DNA of 41,486 nucleotides, from the NCBI RefSeq assembly GCF_023051105.1, contig NZ_JALKIL010000043.1, positions 1-41,486 of the forward strand, given 5' to 3'. The DNA comes from Anaerobiospirillum sp. NML120449. GTDB taxonomy: Bacteria; Pseudomonadota; Gammaproteobacteria; Enterobacterales; Succinivibrionaceae. The notes under the pieces were generated by a model. It was not told where the DNA came from, ran no database searches, and saw only the letters and a list, made by a program, of their open reading frames with translations. Positions 38,179 to 41,486 of this stretch are shown piece after piece. Position 1 is the first letter of the stretch. Every line of letters begins with the position of its first letter. The position numbers were made by a program, and so were the translations under genes.

Positions 38179-38498
38179 AGAAGAAAGTGCTCCTTTCAGG
38201 GAAAACTGGTGAAGTCCAGTCCTGTAAGTTAACTCACTGGACAAGGCTCACCTGCCGCAGGTGTTAAGAGAACACGGTGAGGTCTGCATATTGTTATCAG
38301 CAAGTCAGCCTTTTGCTGCCAGCCTGTGCCAGGGCAGATAAGCAGTGCTGATAAGTAACTTGAATATTCTGGTTGCTGTTAGCCTGTGTAAGCGTACCTT
38401 AAGGCCGATACACAAGGCAGGGGCGACATGAACATGGCTCTGTGCTGTCGCACCTGGCCGCATACGCAAGCCCGCAAGACCAGACGACATGAGGCAAC

Positions 38499-38615
38499 TG
38501 CAAGGCAGGCTTCATGAGCCAGCTGCAAGGGCAGACTGCATAAGGCGATGCAAGGCAGGCTTCATGAGCCAACTGCAAGGGCAGACTGCATAAGGCGCTG
38601 CAAGGGCAGACCTCA
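38499..38615. repeat. 50-bp tandem repeat, two copies and a part
   Basis: TGCAAGGCAGGCTTCATGAG, continuing to GCATAAGGCG, occurs at 38499 and 38549 with few changes; a third copy starts at 38599 and decays. Related CAAGGGCAGACTGCATAAGG words also recur within it. Confidence 0.9.
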
Positions 38616-39990
38616 TGGGGTTGCTGCCTGAGAGTGCCATACTGGAATACAGCATGGTGGCAGCCGGCCCGGCCTGGCGGTCAGGGAATGCCATAAGTAT
38701 TCATTGCAGAATGAATGGGTGGAAGAACAGCATAAATAAGTAAAAAACGGTCTGAGCATAAGGGCAAGCTGGGCTGTATGCAGCAGGCTTTATAAGCCTG
38801 GGCTCTGAAGCTTTGATGCTCTTTTAAAGTATGCGCAGTTAAAACAATCCTTGGCGCAGTTGCCAGTCAGCAAATATTAACGATGTAATGTTAAGCACTT
38901 ATTAACAGTTGTAAATATGCTGACCTGCAGTTGTGTGGTGTGCATAAGCCTGACCAGCAGCTCTGTGGAATGCATACGGTTGATGTGAAGCTGTTTGGCA
39001 TGCACATGTCTGAACTTCCTGCCTGACAGTCACGTGCACGAATGATGCTGTGCACGTGGCTGCCTTATATATTCGGAAATGCTGTGTACGCACACATTTT
39101 CCTGGTAACTTTCACACAGGCAAGGAAGGTTTAAGGATTCGGGCTCCTGGCGCGTTTAACGCTTTCAAGGGCAGAAAACAGGCTGACATTAGCCTGTGAA
39201 TTTTCTATTTGACGTGCCTTTGTCGCCAGTACTCAGGACATTGAGGACTGGAGCAGCAGTTTGTGCTGGCTGTAATGAAAGTAAGGTATGCAGACTTTCA
39301 TTCAGGCAGATATTTATGACCATTTCCGGAAGCTTTGGCGGTCCGGCGGCTCAGGTCCTGCCGGTGATTACCATTATTTGGTTTCGGTGCTGCCGCTACC
39401 TGAAAAACAGGACGAAACAAGCGGCATAAGACCATGCAATGTCTTTGGTCAGCTTAAAAGGAAAAAGTAAAACTGCGGGTAAAGCTCAGGTATAAAGCAT
39501 TGAGTGAAATGGATGCACAGCACAGGTCCAGCACTGTTTCACAAGCGCATAACATACCATGTACAGGGAAATGGGCAAAATTAACTGCTTTTAAAGTGGC
39601 AGTGCCTGCAGCAGGGAGGGAGAGGGACGCGAGATCAAATTTGAAGGCAGACTCAGGCCATCAGGGATATACATCTGTCCTGTAGAGCTCTCCTTTGCCT
39701 GTTGCTGCAGACTGCAGCCATGGAGCAGGTTACGTACCCCGGCCATATCTGTGTATGTGCATCAGAGGCACGGCCAGTCGAGGGCCGCGTGCATGAAAGT
39801 ATCAGGCATGATGCCCATGCAAACGTCTGGGAAAATTTTAGATCAATATGTCAAAAAACTGAATAGGGATAAATATATGAGCCCCATACTATTCAGCTTT
39901 CAGTGCCAAATCAGGCTCTGTGCTGCAGGTCATTTGTGTCACTGACAGCTGTGGCTGCTGACGCAGCGGAAACCGGAAAGCACCCATTAT
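38616..39990. other. Gene-poor stretch upstream of the H-NS-like gene
   Basis: No supported gene. Near 38930-39005 a loose repeat of GCAT(A/G)(A/C)G-containing units spaced about 32-35 bases is visible. A 60-codon frame at 39288-39470 has AAGGT before its ATG but no other support. The region near 38820-38920 is AT-rich. Confidence 0.45.
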
Positions 39991-40072
39991 AAGTGCTCAA
40001 TGATCACATTGCGTGCACGGCCCGCCAAAGTGCTCAATGATCACATTGCGTGCACGGCCCGCCAAAGTGCAC
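39991..40072. repeat. 37-bp perfect tandem duplication
   Basis: The unit starting AAGTGCTCAATGATCACATT and ending GCCCGCCA occurs at 39991 and 40028 with no change; a third copy begins at 40065. The 12-mer ATGATCACATTG inside each copy also occurs in the second CRP-like site at 17135-17146. Its unit length equals that of the 16536 duplication, but the sequence differs. Confidence 0.93.
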
Positions 40073-40422
40073 GGCGTGGCTTGAAATGCCCAATCTAACG
40101 ATGGTTGTGCATATGATTGAGGGTAATTATGCAATGTCATTAAAAAATGTTTTACAGCTCAATGCAGGCGTGTTATTAATGATGCGTTATACATTGCAGA
40201 TGCTTGCTTTGACTGAAATTCACTGCGGGTGCCTGCAGTAGCATCTTCGGGGTTATGCTTCCCCATAATCTCAACTGCCGCCCTTACCTGCCACCACAGG
40301 CAATGGGTGGTCAGGAACCGATCTGATGTGGCAGATCGGGTTTAGTGTGTGGCAAAGGCCTGCAGCTGGCAGAGCAAAGTGCCGACAGGCTGGCCAGAGC
40401 AATCTGGTAATCGAGGTAGATT
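40073..40422. other. Gap upstream of sixA
   Basis: No gene seen. An imperfect hairpin, CCGATCTGATGTGGCAGATCGG (40319-40340), lies about 80 bases before sixA; it has a perfect 8-bp stem (CCGATCTG with CAGATCGG) and a six-base loop, with only GTTTAG following, so a weak terminator or operator is possible. Confidence 0.5.
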
Positions 40423-40908
40423 TTGAAGATCATAGTAATGAGACATGGCGATGCCATGTTCAGCGGTGGCGACCGCATTCTCAGTCCTCGCGGTGAGCAG
40501 GAGGCAAGACTGACCGGCATGAAGCTGGCTTCAGTTCTTAATATTTCCCGCATTATCAGCTCACCAAAGCAGCGTGCAGTAAGAACAGCCGAGGTGGTTC
40601 GCAGCCTGCTGCGCGGCCGCAATATACCTGAAATTGAAATCCTCCCTGAGCTTTCCCCTGAGGGTGATACCCGTGCCGTAGTGGATTTTTTAGAGGCTAC
40701 AGCAGGCAAAGATGATAATGTACTGCTGGTCTCTCACATTCCTCAGGTGGTTAACTTGAGCTATGCATTCTGCAACCGCGATCAGGACTTCCCGGCCTTT
40801 TATACTGCCGCAGCCCTGGTGCTCAGCCGCGACGAAGGCAGCGAGCGCTTCCACGCCTGCAATTTCTACCAGCCAGCCGGCGAAGGTGAGATTCAGGATC
40901 ACCTATGA
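40423..40908 (+). CDS. sixA: Phosphohistidine phosphatase SixA
   Basis: SixA is a small cytosolic phosphatase of the histidine-phosphatase superfamily. In E. coli it removes phosphate from the histidine of ArcB and of the nitrogen-PTS protein NPr. The 161-residue product has MRHGDA (catalytic His8, Arg7), SPRGEQEA near 21-28, IISSPKQRAVRTAEVV at 44-59, and VSHIPQVV with His105. The length matches E. coli SixA (161). The start is TTG at 40423, supported by GAGGT seven bases before it and by family alignment at MKIIVMRHG. It stands alone. Its partner phosphohistidine proteins are not in the window. Confidence 0.93.
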   Translation: MKIIVMRHGDAMFSGGDRILSPRGEQEARLTGMKLASVLNISRIISSPKQRAVRTAEVVRSLLRGRNIPEIEILPELSPEGDTRAVVDFLEATAGKDDNVLLVSHIPQVVNLSYAFCNRDQDFPAFYTAAALVLSRDEGSERFHACNFYQPAGEGEIQDHL

Positions 40909-41445
40909 TTTCCCGCATTCAGGGCTCGCACGGGCCCACCCGGCACCTGCGGCAGGCTGGCCCCATCGCCGTCCTGCCGTGCCGCCTGTACATCCGTACT
41001 CCAAGCCAGGTCACACCACCGTTCTGCCGTGCCTCATTCCCTCATCTGCACTGAACTGAACTGCACCTTGATCCGCAGCTGCCTTTGCATTGAGCTTACC
41101 TCTTTCACTTAACCCTTCATCAGCGAGCGCAGCCCCTGCTGTAAAGTAGCCTGTAATCCCGGCCTCCCTCATCCTGTTCAGCGCGTCAGTCATACCACTG
41201 TTGACAGCCGGCTGCCCATAAAGCTGCTGAACAGCGCCTCCCATAACTGTCTATAGTCCTTTCCTCCGTCCCCAGGTACTGTCAGTCAGTGTTCTCCAAT
41301 TGCATTCCCGCACAGCTATCTTTGCCCTGTGATGCGCACTGAGCCAGTATCGCATCTTGCGTACGTACTTTCTGAGTGTGGGGTGTGATGATTTAGCTGA
41401 TTTATATAAGATTCCTGCATGTTCCATAACATACAGGAGACGTAT
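40909..41445. other. Gap after sixA
   Basis: No terminator is obvious. A minus-strand frame of 77 codons (41011-41244) looks moderately protein-like (Ala/Gly/Glu-rich) but has no ribosome binding site and no recognised similarity, so it is not called. From 41380 the sequence turns AT-rich (TTATATAAG near 41402) and likely holds the promoter of the next gene. Confidence 0.4.
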
Positions 41446-41486
41446 ATGGGCGTTAAAAATGACGCAGCTGTGCCATCGTGCAAAAG
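41446..41486 (+). CDS. Start of a gene cut by the window edge
   Basis: ATG at 41446 follows CAGGAG with good spacing (seven bases) and an AT-rich upstream stretch. Only 13 codons are visible, beginning MGVKNDAAVPSCK. The product cannot be identified. I call it because ribosome binding site, start and promoter-like sequence fit together. Confidence 0.55.
   Translation, partial: MGVKNDAAVPSCK

Noticed and set aside
39288..39470. Small gene of 60 codons with AAGGT before the ATG
   Set aside because: No recognised similarity, no promoter or terminator, and its composition could be chance; conservation in relatives would be decisive.
41011..41244. Minus-strand gene of 77 codons
   Set aside because: Moderately protein-like but without ribosome binding site or known family; could be a decayed fragment.

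Overview
The window looks like chromosome from an anaerobic, flagellated gammaproteobacterium. LapA/LapB, SixA, an H-NS-family protein, Adk, YbaB-RecR and a textbook sigma-32 promoter at htpG all point to Gammaproteobacteria. Pyruvate formate-lyase with its activase, FeoAB, a short CstA and a class III (Firmicutes/Bacteroidetes-type) fructose-1,6-bisphosphatase point to a strict or facultative anaerobe. Succinivibrionaceae (an Anaerobiospirillum or Succinivibrio relative) is my best guess; this is inference from gene content, not a database result.

Layout. 1-2131: no gene, with a 30-bp tandem array at 951-1480 and a long structured leader before an outer-membrane-type protein gene (2132-2983). 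2984-5765: a pentanucleotide run, a 26-bp array, and cstA on the minus strand. 5766-7782: a gene-free stretch with a 57-bp array. 7783-10160: feoA-feoB. 10637-11953: ybaB and recR, split by a hairpin and a 26-bp array. 12305-14549: heat-shock promoter and htpG. 14857-15516: adk. 15971-16495: an exported protein of unknown function. 17097-19323: paired CRP-like sites and a very unusual KdpE-like response regulator. 19576-20457: flagellin, minus strand. 22348-24429: fbp class III. 24430-26929: a 2.5-kb gene-poor stretch with two short promoter-to-terminator units, one a candidate small RNA. 26930-30237: pflB and pflA. 30516-32162: a MAF/DUF115-like protein, minus strand. 33814-36079: lapA and lapB, split by almost 0.8 kb. 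36518-37255: pyrF. 37492-38178: an extended H-NS-family protein, minus strand. 40423-40908: sixA. 41446-end: the start of another gene.

Two themes stand out. First, the recognised genes cover only about half of the window. The gaps are long and nearly each carries its own tandem repeat (units of 19, 24, 26, 26, 30, 30, 37, 37, 40, 47, 50, 56 and 57 bp), with unrelated unit sequences at different loci. Most genes stand alone between their own terminators; feoAB is the only tight operon, and pairs usually joined elsewhere (lapAB, pflBA, ybaB-recR) are separated here. Second, regulation is unusual: an orphan KdpE-like regulator whose receiver has Asn where the phospho-accepting Asp should be, fused to a roughly 300-residue Cys/Ser/Asp-rich extension, and an H-NS paralogue with extra tails at both ends.

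Metabolically, PflB/PflA provide anaerobic pyruvate cleavage, CstA takes up pyruvate or peptides, FeoAB imports the ferrous iron needed by PflA's iron-sulfur cluster, and class III FBPase serves gluconeogenesis. LapA/LapB control LPS synthesis, HtpG handles protein folding, and flagellin plus the MAF-like protein suggest a glycosylated flagellum.
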